Shown here one piece after another: positions 27,901 through 42,900 of a stretch of 64,000 bases of DNA. Numbering within the stretch: position 1 is the stretch's first letter; each line of letters begins with the position of its first letter. The notes beneath the pieces are model-generated. The model ran no database searches. It was not told the origin of the DNA and saw only the letters and a program-made list of their open reading frames with translations. The stretch comes from Catonia carolina (Eukaryota > Arthropoda > Insecta > Hemiptera > Achilidae): contig JAQMRL010000008.1 of assembly GCA_035578175.1 (NCBI GenBank), positions 91,748,541 through 91,812,540 of the forward strand, written 5' to 3'. The translations under genes and the position numbers were made by a program.

Positions 27901-30900
27901 GCATGACATGGGCCGAACAAGTAAGAAGAGACCTTGACAATGCTCAACTCACTTCTGAAGACGCGACAGACTGCAATATGTATAGAAAAAGAATAGACGA
28001 GTGGAAAGTGCAGCCAGAGATCAGAGCCAAGAAGACCAGCACTACATGGACAAAGGAGAGGAAGAGAGCCATAAGTGAGAAGATGCGGACGTCATGGAGA
28101 ACCCGCAGGAAGAACCGTAGAAGCTTCACGTGATCCATAAGGGTCTACAACGTGTATAATAATAATAATTAATAAAAAATTATGAAAAAAATTACAGCTG
28201 GTTTTTATAATAAGTATGGATATTTTGAATAAACAAACATAAAAATCGGTTATGCTTTCTGTTCGCTAGAAGGCACGAAATATTCACGGGCACAAAAATA
28301 TGTAGTTACTTTACATCTTTTGCTGTAACGTGCTGAAATTGGAATATATCATAAAATTGTACACACCACATTTTGTAGAAGACAGTTTCATGAATTAAAC
28401 AATAGATCACATTACTATTTTGGGTAAAATTTGGTTGAATAATGTATTTTAAATTTTTTAACATTTTTCCGTGCGGCCTAGCCAACTGCTTTGTGTTGAG
28501 AATAGTAGCCTTTTTCCTACACTTCCCAATGTCAATTGTAGGTTATTACACTTATAGATACTGTGTATAACATACAAAAAAATAATAGTGGTAAAAGTAA
28601 AATAGCATAGGGGGGTTGAGAAACATTTGCTATCTCACAAACATCCGTATTCCTAGTTTCATTGTTTTCTATGAACCATGGCCTTAATTATGCTAAAAAT
28701 AGACTTATAATAAGATGTGAGGAAACAGTTTTACCAACTCAAATATGAAATATTTCCAAGTTTGAGATAGAGAAGATGCAGAAGTTAGGTTAACCAACTT
28801 TGCTCGTCTCCCTACTGAAAATACTACTAGCAGTTACATGGTGTTTTATATCAAATAAAACTACATTTCAACACACGTAATTTGAGATATAGTACGCGCT
28901 GATAGCTTTATAAATACGCTTATACCTTGGACAGTTCGAATTGGCACAAGCAGCTTCGGTGTTTATCTAATCCACTCTTCGGCCCTCCCCAAGCAACCAC
29001 GGTACAGTCACAAAAGTATACAATCGCTACTGTAATTTGCGACTTACGCACGGTCACTATGCTTTGTTTTCACTGTTGTTATTAATAATATGTAAGACAG
29101 AATGATGTGACTAATTTGTTTTCATATATCATTTCCTGTTCATTATATATTTTCAGATCAATTTGTTTAGTTAGTTGCGTGCAAGAGTCGCAGCTTAAAA
29201 TGTAGATTTGACGACAACTTCAACTTCAATGATAGAAATTAACAAAAAAAGTTCACAGATGTCTCAGTCAAGGATTGGAGTGATCATATTTAGAAAAACG
29301 AAGGTGAGTATCGGAAGTTGTAAGGGCCTCTCAAAAACGCAATTGAACGTTTTATTAATAACGCAATTGAACGTTATTAATAATATTTAAGACAGCATGA
29401 TGTGACTAATTTGTTTTCATATATCATTATATATTTTCAGATCAATTTGTTTAGTTAGTTGCGTGCACGAATCGCAGCTTAAAATGTAGATTTCACGACA
29501 ACTTCAATGATAGAAATTAGCAAAAAAAGTTCGCAGATGTCTCAGTCAAGGATTGGAGTGATCATATTTAGAAAAAACGAAGGTGAGTATCAGAAGTTGT
29601 CAGGGCCTCTCGAAAACGCAATTGAACGTTTCATCACCAATTTAGGAGACGACAGTTCTGACTCCTCAGAAGATGACGATGCCAAATACGGAATAGAGTG
29701 TAGTACAGTGTAATATAAAATATAAAGATTAATAGTTCAGTGTCGTAAAAACTTAAGTCGTGTTTTTACAAATTTTTAGTGCAAAGAAGAAGTAGCAAAC
29801 AATGTTCAAGTAATGCTTGTACTTTTATAATTTTTAAAATTTTTATTATATTTACTGGGACAAATTAAATACATATTTTACAATGAGATAATTATTTGTA
29901 TGTTTGTACATTGAAATAAAGTTGTAGGTGTTTGTGTACACTAAAATTTGTAGGCCTTGTTGAAATAATAGGTTATGGATATACTTTATGCGGAACTGTG
30001 TGAACACGTAGAGCAAGAGTTGTGCCAGTTCGAATTGTCCACAGTATACTACGGCTGTCCGAAGCTAGCGACTACTGGTGGCACGTATATGGATCTCCCA
30101 TAAATTAAGGGTTACAGATAATTTAAAAGTACATATTTTTCAAGTTCATCAACAGAAACACTGATAACTAGATGGGCAATACAGAAACTTAAATTTGAAA
30201 TTGGGCGCAAGGAATTGAGCTGGGGGAATTTTGACTTTGGCTAATAAGAGTGATGCTGCCTGCAACCTACATCATATAATGCGAAAAATTATTACATTTT
30301 GTACCTACAAGAGGTGCCTTTACTAAATAAAGCAACCCAGTGAAAAGTTGGGTAACCAACCCCAGTGGAACACTGTTTTTTTTTAAGGTGAAAAACCTTG
30401 ACGAGGTTATCATCGCCTGTTACAAGGGTGTAAAAAGCCTGATACAAGGGTGTAAAAAGCCCGAGTGCAGAACGCTTTTTTTTATGCATATAATACTTAA
30501 AATCTTATAAGCTAGTATCACAGGAATGAAAGAAAATAAAAAAATAACATCACAAACAAAAAAAGGCTAAAAAAAAACGCTAAAAAATACAGAAAAAACA
30601 TACGTAAATAAACTTAAACTTAATATCACAGTTAGAATAAATAGTGGAACTAGATCCACTAATCTAGTGGAACACTAGATTGGTGAACAGATTGTGTAGC
30701 AGGATAGAAGATTTGTTCTTCAGTTTTCATTGTTACCATCTTAATACATTAATATTTTTTTAGTTTTGTCTGAGTGATCTTAATCCCTGATGATTCTAAA
30801 CCATGTAAAATATCTCAAGAAGTAGCAGCAGAAATGCTTGTTGTGTAAAAGAATTAAGGAGAAAACCTCAAATCCAGTCGATCTAGGTGGCTGTAAGGAG

Positions 30901-33900
30901 GAAGCCCCTCCTCTAGATAGCTTCAATGTAAGGCCGTTAACAAACATGAAGTGAAATGTTTTCGTCTTTTTAACTCAACACTGCATGGCATAACAGATAC
31001 TGTGTATAGAAAAGAAAAAAATTTGAATACTTCCATCATCATGACACATTACTAAAAAACAACCCAGAAAATTACCTCAAAAACAGTATCTAATTCTTCT
31101 GAAGTCCATTGATAAGCTTCGAATAATTCAAAGAATTTAGTAACAGCAACTAACGTTGAATTTCTTATCGATCTTAGTGTAGAAATATATCCAGGATACA
31201 CTACATCTCGTTCTTTCAGAGCACATACCACAATTCGTCCAATACAAAATAAAATTTTAAGTAAATAAGATAATATTTCGGGACCCATAAGACCGCCACA
31301 TTGAGTTAAAATAACAAGAACTAAATTGACAGATGATTGCAGACGTTTTGGCGGGATCATACTTCCAAGATCCAAGGTTGAGTCGATATACTTTATTGTT
31401 TCCATTGAAGTATCTGTTAACAAATTAAATTCAAAGATAAGATATTGTTGGATATTTTGCCCCGTCTTAGTCTTTAGTTTATTTATAATTGCTTCCAGTC
31501 GGTAAATTTAAAATCATTAAAATAGTAAAGAAGAAAATCTACACCATTGTCACAACTACACATAATCATCATCATGGACACGTACGTACAAACATATTGT
31601 GACAATAAGAAGGGCAGGTTCACAAAAGTTCTAGCATTTCATTCAATAAATGGTAAAGTGTAGATAATAGAGTGAAAAAGTAACAATAGTAACAATAAAA
31701 GTTTACCTAGTTATAAAAGGTTACTAGGTGAACCTGTGTGGGAAAACCCGCACAAAAGTTTAAACGTACAATTGTCCATGTGAAAATACCGGCTGTGGCA
31801 AATAAAAGCCAACTTTGTTGAATGTTTGACCTTGGGATTTATTTATTGTAATCGCAAATGCTAAACGAATGGGAAACTGTTTTTTCTTAAATGTAAATGG
31901 CAAAGTACCATCCGAAGGGGTTAGATCTAACCGCGGTAGTAAAACCCTTCTGCCTTTGGCTGCCCCTGTTATGACTTCTAAATCAGGAAAATTTTCGTAC
32001 ATTCTTTATTCTTAGATTCTTAGATATCTGATGTAACTAATTTCCAAATTATTTCGGGTTATATCTAATTGAATTTTATCTTCGCGCATTATTATAAGGT
32101 ATCTGACGAACTGATTCCGTTCGAGCACTTTGAGGTGTGCCTCGTCTCCTTTTTCTTGGTCTTCCCCTTAATGGACGACTATCCATTAAAAAAATAAAAA
32201 GAGAAGCAGAGTAAGAGAAAAAATAGGAAATTAATTTCCTAAATATATTATCGAGAAAAAAATGATATCAGTGTGGTTGCCTGAAGAAAATAGTTTTTTG
32301 ATGATGTAGTTGCTTCTACCATTATTACTCTACTTAGTTCAAGAAATAACTGGAAAACAACTCTGATCAACCAATACTAAACTTGCCCCCTCTCCAAACT
32401 AACATAGCTGTGCGAGATGTGGGAAAGATAGAGAAAGAGAGAGGCCTATACTTCAGTTCATTGAACTTGCCCCCTCTCCAATCTATTTTAGATCTCCTAT
32501 TTTACGGTCATAAATTGAAATATTTGATTTTGGATAGTTTTCTGCAAATCTACTCGAACAGACGATTCATTTGAGCCCCCTTCGGGGAAATTGGTGAAGG
32601 TTCAGGTGGTTAAAATCATGTTGAAAAAAAACCTACACACAAATATATGTATTAAATGAAATTGAAATATACTGCAAAACAAGTTTGTCATTAATAGAGA
32701 CAAATTTAATTTTCTACAATATAATAGGACCAAGATTATCTGACCTATTATGGAATGGACCTACCTCGATACACAAAAACTACCTTTTTGTGATTAATCT
32801 TCCAGTACCCACGGTAATTAAACAAAGAAACCCAAAAGTATTTTTTATGACATATGCCTAAATGTTTGTCATTACAGTAAAAAAACCAGAAGATGAATTT
32901 TTCCATACATTAATTAGTTTACATAAGGCTTCGGTCAAACCAGGATTTTTCTGTTCTAATTGCAAGTATTGAAAGGTAATTGATATTAAGTTAATAATAC
33001 TTTTGGTATCCAGTATCGATAGAATGACACAAAGTAAGCAAAGAAAAATTATTACACTCTGTAATCGGTTCAATCAGAACTAGTGATGAGTCAAGTCGTA
33101 GTAGTTCAAAATTTTGGACTTGGTTCAAGCAAAGACTAGGAACCCTACCACTATTTCTACAGCAGTTCCTACTGTACACAGTCCTCGACCTACTTTCAGA
33201 GCCAATGAACTAAAATTTTGATCCTTGTAACACTATTAAAAACAAAATATAAGATCACAAGTTGTTAATATTTAATCATCCACAAAACAAACATAACTTT
33301 TTCTGTAGTGCAGTGGTAGCATGTTAAATACTTAGCATAAGATCCCAGGTTTAATTCCCCAGCTATGGCCAGGATGTTCTAACACATTAGAACCCAATGT
33401 TATTATTTCATAACTCGTTGAAATCTCAAATGACAAACCTATTGACACAAAGGCCGGCTGCACACAGGACCAGATGAGTCACCTTGCAGAGTCATTTTTG
33501 TCAGTCAGAGACCAACTCTAGGACTAAGTAGAGCTGGGTTGTAATGTATCTGCCACACATCGGGCGTGACATTTGCTTCAAGACTGCTTGAACTAAAATA
33601 GGGAAGATGTATGTCTCACCATGAGCAAGCTCGAGTCATTCAGCTTTGTGCAAGTGTCAAAACATATGATTGTCATTGGCTCGCGTCAATCAGCTTTACA
33701 CATGCACTTGCGATTAATTCATGATGCTGGCTACTAGTAAGCCAGCATCCAAACCTATTACCTTTAAAAAAACTTCATTATTTTTAAATAACATATTACC
33801 TTTAAAAAACGGTGTATATATTCTGAAAGCCATCTGTAAATACATTAAAACTTCACTGTGTTGACAACCAGCCAAAAATCTAAGTACAAGAGATCGCTTT

Positions 33901-36900
33901 AACTGTCCTGCTGATTTACCATTTGCCCTTACTCCACTTTTATTCAACATTTTACCATACAAAATTCTGTAATACAAATAGAGAAATTTTACAAATTTAA
34001 TGTTCTTTTTTATTTTCAGTAATTATAAATTCAATTAGAATCAAACCTTTGAACTTATCTGTATACTTTATCATTTGTATAAGCAATACGATTGTAGTTT
34101 TAGATAGGTACATCATAACTACTATATACGAGGTTTGATAAAAAAAATAATGGGAATTTTAGTTTTTCTTAACCTTTTGAGGACTATGTTTTTCAACCTA
34201 GAACTGGGCTCACAGCCTGAGTTTTTTTTTTAGGTTTTTCGTCTATTTCTACTTCCCTTTATTTATTATTTTTCTGCTTTTTTTTTACAGACCTCCACCC
34301 CATGAATACTTGTACACGTAAATAACCCTCACCCGCACAGTCAAGCGCCCATACGTGCATGCGCGCGCACACATACACGCGTGTGTCCCTCTATGTACGC
34401 GTATAATATATGGTTTTATAGTGAAGAAAATACACTAAACAGAAAGAAAGAACACTTATAATATATTTATTTACTATGAAAATAAATCAACACATGCTAA
34501 ATGCCCAAATAAAAAGAGATTACATGCACAGTTATGGTTTTTACACACTCACCGCATAAAGTAAATGTATCCGCAAAATCCTACGTCAAAAACTTTATAG
34601 TCAAAAATGTCACTACACTACATTGTCAAAAAACTATAAAAAAATATTACACACTAATAAAACACGTATACACTACATTATTTATTACACTTATAGTCTA
34701 TGAAAAATTATAATGTTATTAGAAATGTACACACGTATGATAATCTCGAAAACAAGGTATATACAAAATAAACAATGAAATGAAACGTTCAAAATAAAAC
34801 AAATATATACACGAAACACGATTTACATTATAATAAAACACACTTATATTCACAAGAAATAAAAATTATTTATTAGTAAACTATAAATAAGTATTCTGTT
34901 TAGTAAACAAACGGTAGCAAGAAGCTAATACAACTATAAAACCTTTTCCGAACTCATAAGTTAGGTTAGACAAAACACACGTGCTGTTTCAATCGCATAA
35001 AACAAAGCCTACTAAATTAATTATTCGTTTATAACATGTAGTACATGGAGATAATGATAGATGTCAGCTCAAGTATAAAAACAAAACCAAACGTACCGGT
35101 GCGTTCGTAGTATTTTGGACCGGAAAACATGAAACGTACCCGTACGTGCATAGTCCTTTACGGTCGCAGAGCGGTAAACGTACCCGTACGTTCGTAGTCC
35201 TCAAAAGGTTAAAAAAAATCTTTATTTATTCATCCATATCAATTTTGTCCCCTTCAAAGTAATTCCTCTTACATATAATACACTTGTGCCAGTGCATTTT
35301 CGGATCTTGGAAGCATTTCTGGAACTCACTTTTTGGTATACCTTTCAACTTCTTTCCCGATTCGGTTTTTATATCATCAATGGTGGCAAAACATTGTTCT
35401 TTCATGGTTCTTTTCAGCTTCGGAAATAAAAAAAAATTTTCCAGTTTTTACCAGTAATCCAATTTTTACCAGTTTTTTTTAGCAAAAGGAGAAAAATCAC
35501 TAATTGACGCTAAACTAAATGTTGCAGAAAACTGTTAAAAATAAAAGTTGTAGGTTTTTAATTTCCTACAACTTTGATTATATTAATGCTTATGCCCTAA
35601 AATGGATATTAAGGCCGCAATATTAGAAAAACCATTTTTCAACACCGAGCACAGCCCTCACAAATTTCAGCATACACGATGCTTACTCTATCTTGTTGAA
35701 GCATAAAAACTGTAGTTCACGAGGCAATTTTTAAAAAAATCTTAGGAATAAACAACTACTTTCAGCTGACCAATTTTTATAAAAATGTTTGTGTCAGGTC
35801 CCCTTGTGGTACTTAAGTTTTAAGTTACAACTTAACTTGCTACTTTGTTCTTGAAATATTTCATTCATACACACACCAACTGCTAAAAACATGATTTCAA
35901 GTTCAAGGGGCCTGAAAATGTGTATATCTGTGAAAATTTGATTTCAAAAAATTGACATGAAAATAGTACTTTCCTTCCTTATAGGGTAAGAAAAAGTAAA
36001 AACACTGAGCTGAGGAAATTAATGGTTTAATGTTTTAAACATTAAATTTTTTAACATTATAATTTTATAGTTTTCAAGAAAAATAAAGCACTGGGAATAA
36101 AACTAAATGTAAAAAAATAAAATGCTGAAAAATTTTAATAACTTATTGTGTAAAATTGATTATTCCTCTAAAAATAAAACAAGATTTATTACATAACTTT
36201 AATGCTTTTTATTCATTTTAATGTTGTTTAGGTCAAGAGCCGAAAGGCTGGTTTGAACCTCTAGAGATTTTACTAAGTAAAAATTGAGGAGAGAGGTGGT
36301 TTAGTATTGCCTTCCTCACTGACTTGAAAGAGTATGCTTATCAGGATGCCGGGCCCTCCGAAAAGCACTCACTTTCCACCCTGCAAATGACACCTTCACT
36401 TTATTCACCACAGGGTCTGGCTGCATAGAGAAATTCATTACTCTCACAGGAGATAACTCTGAGTAGTGTCTTTTACACCTCTACCTCTTCTGTTGTTAAA
36501 TAGTTCAGTCATATAAGTGGCTGACTATGTGATACTAAAACAGAACTATTTTTTTTAGCCCTGGACCCAACAGTTTTCAACTGTTTTAGCCCTGGACCCC
36601 AACAAATTTTAATATTAACAAATTTACCTCATTACAATTGGTATAAGATCTTGTCTATGTTCTGGTTTCACCACATCACTTTCTGTGTCAATTCTGAATA
36701 GAACAATCTCATCCTTAAATGATTTATCATCAATCAATCCAAACAAATGATCCCTGAAAATCACCAAAAAGAATTACTAATACTGCTGACCAAAAAAAAA
36801 GTTAATTTAAATAAAAACTGAATACACTGTCACCGCCACCCCTTCTAATAAATCATTTACTGTGTTGCCGGCTTCAATACTTCTTCCGGCCTTTGTCGGC

Positions 36901-39900
36901 GTGGTAAGCCAATCGACGGCATACCGACAAACCTTTCGGCTCCGTACCGACAGAGGCCTTTGTCATCAAGGCCAAGCCAGTCGCCGCTCTCTACCACAGT
37001 GCTCTCAGCAGCTATATAAAGAGCGCTGCACTGAGCCGAGCGATTCAATTCCGATCAAGACACCGAGGGATTCACTTCCACCAGACAGCATCGACAAGAC
37101 GTCCACCATGGCACACGGCTGCCAGACTCCAGCAAGGACTAATCGACGACCCCACAAGAGAGAAAATGATGCTTCCGCTCGCCGACCCGTTGCCGTAAGC
37201 CATCGACCGGACTGTCATCGCCTGCTGACGCAAGCGATGCCCACAGCGGTCCCTTGACCGAGCCTTACGCCCACCGGACCCGACGAAGCAGCCATCGACG
37301 CACTACTGCGAGGGAAGAAGATGATGTCTCCACTGGACGACGACACGCTGTGTTGCCCAGCTCCTCGACCGCCACGATGACTACGACCGACGCCTCTCCA
37401 AGACGACCACCGCTTAAACAGCCCTTTTCAGGGCCACTAAACAAATAAGGTTTGCCACTTAATGTCGCCATATCCGGTGACAACACTTTAAAAAACTATT
37501 ACAAAACAAAAATAAATAAATAAAATTTCACAAGAACCGCTTGATTACACAAAAAACATACAATCAAAATTTTAACATTAAATATGAATCTTGTATCAGA
37601 AGAGTACAAAATGATTATTCACACCTGAAAAACAAAAAATTCCTTACAATTTTTAAATTCATAGTGACATGTATTCAAAACTGACAAAAACTTTCCTATA
37701 AAAAAGGGGTATTAAACTTAAATTACAATCAAAAATTATAAAAGGACAAATTTATATATAAAAAATTTGGGGAAAAAATCCAAAAAATTAATTAACCCTG
37801 ATACAAAAGTAAAAAATAAAATTATACTTTATAAAATTAACTAAACAAAGTAAAGTTTAATTAAATAAAATGAAAGTTAATAAGCTAAATGCACTATATC
37901 TTGAAAATACAAGATAAAATCAAAAAAAGTAGTCACACTGCAAGTAATGAAACCATACAAGAAACTTACCGATACGGTGCAACATCTTTATTCTTATAAG
38001 TTAAGATACAATTCAATGCACTCTTTTGGACTTCAGGATTTTTGTGTGTTAGTAGTTCATAATACGTGTTCCTTAATTCTGGTTCTTGATACATAGAGTT
38101 TGGATCACGGATTTTTCCAAAAATACACATGTGTGCTAACAGGCTCCTGTGTAAAATACAAAACAAAACAAAGATTAAAATGTATTTCAGTATAAATTAA
38201 ATAATAAGTAAGTTAAATAAAAATTTAAAATATTTAATAACTTTAAAACATGGTAATACAGTATTGTGACAATATAGAAAAAGGAATACGGCTTGAGAGG
38301 GTTCTGGATAGGTTTCTATTCATAGAATGTTAAAGAGTAGATAATAGAGTGACAAAGTAACAATAGGGTTAGTTATAAAAGGATATTTAAAAGGGCTGTG
38401 TATAATAAGGTACGGTCTTTCGTTGTACAACTATTTGTGAAAGAGTCGGTTGGTTACCTGTAACACCTTTTATTCTATTGTGACTTGTTTACACTAGTTA
38501 TGATTTTGCGAGAACAAATAAAAGGATTTTTATTATTTGCATCGAATCTCTGCGTCTTTTGAGAAAACTCTTTGATCTACCTATATAAAGGGAGCCCCAA
38601 GTGCGCTCAGGGAGTTAGTATTAGTTTGATCTTTGACGAGTGTTATTGCGTGCTATCGGTGCGTTAGATAAGGTCAAGGGTTCCGAGGCATTGTATTGGT
38701 CAACTATTGTTGTACAGTTTGTTGTGTGTGTGCGTTGTGAATAGTTTTTGTGTATGTGCATTCTGTTTAATTGTTTGTAAGTAGTACTAAGTAAATTATT
38801 TAAGTTATTTATTGTATTACTTTATTGTAATTAGTTTATTATTTATTTTGTAAATCTTTTAGTTGTAATAAATACTTGTAATTTTTAACTTTAGTGTATT
38901 AATTATTTAATTACCTAGATCCCGAAACGGACCTTAGCCCTAAGTGTCACAGTATTTTACTCAACAATTGCAAACAAAATTCATTCATTTAATAGATTGT
39001 GAGGTGGAAAAGGGCAACGCAGTACATGCGAATTTCAACTGCAGGAGATGGATAATGGAAAGGAAGGTTCCAGACGCCCAGCTTGGATCCTCGATTTCTT
39101 CAGAAAATCTTAGTGATTGCAGAGGAAGAAAACTGAAACGCCATTGAGGAGTTCATCCGGAAGGTGATGAAGAGCAGAGAAGCCCAGCTGCATTAGTCTC
39201 AAAAGAAAACACTCAAAAAGGGGGAAAAGTGGGTTGTAAAAAGAGAAATCGGACTAAGATAACGTTATCTATCCAATAAAGAACCACCGGCTTGTTATGA
39301 AGTTAGGCCTAACGATGATCCCGTGGCCAATTGGGATGGGATAGAAAGGAACCAAGAGGATTTGGCTGATAGCTGCCTTTAGCACAGCTCCGCATTCCCC
39401 AGGTGAAGACCTACCAGGGTACCAGTAACAGAATTCTTTCGACAAATCTGATAAATAAAAATTCTACAATTTAAATTTATCATAGGGACAAAAGAATCTT
39501 TCCCGGTAACCTAGCATGTAGGTTATGTGAAAAAGGTGAAGAAGAACCTTCAGGCTAATAATGGAGGACAATAAGTTTCAGAAAGAGTTGGTAAGCAGAC
39601 TCTAGGAACTTACTTGACGGAGGTCTGTTTGCTAATTAAACACTGAAGAATATTCAGTTACGTGATAGATCTCCTGAGTTAACTCTTTGACGAGATAATA
39701 CGTCAAGTTTATAATCACATAAACATATTATTGAACTTTGTGTACAAAGTACTCCCCTTGATTTAGTATGATTTTTATTCTTTTACTATCACATGCTTCA
39801 CTCTATTGGCTTTACTACTTTTACAGCTAAATAGCTGAAACACAGTGTAACCCCCCATACTAAGTTTTTTCTTTGGTCAAAGTAAAAGCTTCTATCCCAC

Positions 39901-42900
39901 ACCAGGTGTGAGGTCAGCAGTAAAAGTGTTAATATTAACTGCACTGTAAAAAATTAATCTTTTATTCAACCAGTGAACTGAACACGAAGGCAACACATGC
40001 TTCTAACCTCTGCAAACAGAGTTATGGCGGATTCGACTTGTTTATCTTCAAACTTCATTCCTAAAAATTACATCAATGTTCTACAAATTTTCAAACACTT
40101 CAATATTTACTAAATGCTAAATCTGATAAAGAACATGAACCATTTTATGATAGTAACGTTAGTTAGGAAAAATCAACTTTAACAACTTTAAAGCTTGGGA
40201 TCGGGCAGTACATGGTTTTTTTATATTATATAATTCCAAACAGAGGAAGATTTCCAACTTTTTCCACATTTCAAGAATGCCAAATGATAGAATATTGAAA
40301 CACCTGATCCTCAGGAACTTGAACAGGAAGATTATGAGACGATACATCGAAGAGATTAAGAGGGATCTCAATGAAATTGGACTGGCAATTGATAACGCAT
40401 TGGACACGAAAAAAATAAATAGTACTCTCAAATTACACAGATTTTATTGGGGAAAAGCAGAAAGACACACGGTGGAGGTTACAGATGAGATACGAAAACA
40501 AAGATCAGACTGTCTCAAAAAGTACTGGCAAAAATGAAGGCTAGACCAATACATTATCCAAAGAACACTAGAAATTGTTTGACTTAGTGGTCCAATGTGG
40601 CCTCAAAAAAAAAATTTCTAAACAAAGGACAGGAAAATTTTTAACAAAATTTATAATAATGAAGATTAAAAAAATAAAGTCTACATAACTGTGTAATTAT
40701 ACAGAGTGATTCAAAACTATACGCAATCTCTTGGGATCTCAAAATCAAAACAGACGCACATAAAACGCACATTCTTAACTGCATAAAATATTAACTAATT
40801 TGTAGGTTGGGAGTAACAGCTGATAATGATCAGCTGTTACTCCCAACCTAATATTTAATGCAGTTAAGAAAGTGCGTTATATGTGCGTCTGTTTTGATTT
40901 TAAATAAAGCAAAATTTCATAATCTATTATTCATTTTTTTCCTGAGTAATTCACATGAATCTTTTCAGAATTAAATTTTCTAAAAATTTATTTAAGAAAA
41001 AATACACCTTTATTTACCATTTACGGAAGTAATCTTACGTTAAACACAAAAATGTGTTATTTCTTTGCACCAATTCTTGTGTTTTATGTAAGATATCTCT
41101 GAAAGTATTGCATTTACAGCTCTGGAACCAATTTTATTCAATTTTCCAGATTAACAAACATAAGAAACAATCGTATTTGTATCTTTGTAACTACCTTTAA
41201 CATTTTTATACGGCCTTACTTCACCGAGGGTCCAGAGTTCTAGGTAAAATTTTTCGCTAGCCGTAACTCGCTAACTAAGCGTTTTCAGGCATATGTTTAA
41301 ATGAACTTTTTTTTCTTATTTTTAGCTATAGAATGAGATCCCAAGAGATTGCCGTATAGTTTTGAATCACCCTATATAAATAAAAATATAAAACTTACAT
41401 TTAAAAAGACAAAATTCAGCTAATCCAAAAATAAGCGCATGAAATAACCTAGTCTCAGCATGCATTCTACGATTTACTAACTTAATAATAATGAAGTACT
41501 CAGGAGGTTAATGAACTAAAAAATAATTGTTCCTTGTCCTTTTAGTTCAATTGATCAATCAATCAATCAATAAGACAATCTTCTCTCTTTTATAAAAAAA
41601 GTAATATATTATAACTTACTTCATTGCAAATTTTCCAGGAATTCCAAACTTTGGCAATTCAGCTGGTTCATTTGGTTTTATTGTATCATCATCCTTTTCT
41701 GGATTATCTTCTTCCATTTTATTTTCACTTGCATCTTCATCTACATCCATAGCTTCACCTTGATCTTCAATTCTTGGTTTAATTTTAATATTCCAATTTG
41801 ATGCAATTTCTGAATTTAATTTATAATACTCCACTCTATAAAGAAAAAAAGGAAAGAATAAAATATGTTGTGTACAACTGTTTTTGTAATCTAAATGGAA
41901 ATAAAAAACGTTTTTGAATCGGAAAATGTAAACAATTTTGTGGAATGCATCATTTCATCGTAGATAGCCTATCACCATTAGTAGAGCTACTAAAACAATC
42001 TTTTTTCATATCTTGCAAGATAATATCTCTCTTGTGCTTAGGTAATAGGCAAATAGGGAATCTGAATTGTTTTTCATTGAAAAATAAAGTTTTTAAAGAA
42101 TTAAAACCAGCGCTGATTAACGCAGGTATGCGCCTGCAGGAAATCTAACCAGATACTTGTTTCTTTGTGTTTTCGCCCTTATCTGTCTATGCCTCATCCT
42201 TTCAGCTATTAACTCAAACATTTTTACATGTGAAAGAATGTTTGTAGGACATTATGACATTCACCCTGTTACTCAGTTGTTCTATTATCTCAGACAGAGC
42301 CTTCATTTCCGATATTAGTACTGAAATTAATTCAAGGAAATTTTTTTGGAAAATTAATTGTTTCTTTGATTCCAGTAGTTATGTCTCAACATATCAGTTA
42401 CGTCAGTTATGTCTCACTGCGTAAAGGTCATCTGATCCTACATGATACTTTATAAAATAATATTGTAAAAATTTCAAATTGTAAATTTTTTTTTTTTTTT
42501 ATTAAAAAAAGCTGGCTAAAGGATGTCACAGTAATATTATTTCAATTTAAATTAAGTTATTTTGTTATTTTAAATTTAAATAAATATATTGTAAATAAAT
42601 AAATTTATTAAAATTATTCATAAAACTACACTTGTTTTTTATGAAAATATAAAAATTGATTTTAATGTTTCTGGGTCAAATTAATTTTAATTTAAAATCA
42701 CATGAAGTAAGTCGTTTGTCGAATATTGAGAAGTTATAAAAAATTGGTATAGTATTTATTTTTTAGAAATATGGTAAGTGTTGTATAATATTTTATTATT
42801 TTGTAAAATTTTATTGTATTATATTTTAAGATTATTATAAATTAAACTGTTATTAATACTAATATTTATAAATGAAATTATGTACAGAAATAAAGAATTA

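Noticed and set aside
36862..37257. 131-codon plus-strand ORF and neighbours in GC-rich sequence
   Set aside because: They lie inside a solo LTR; high GC alone explains the absence of stops, and no domain is visible.
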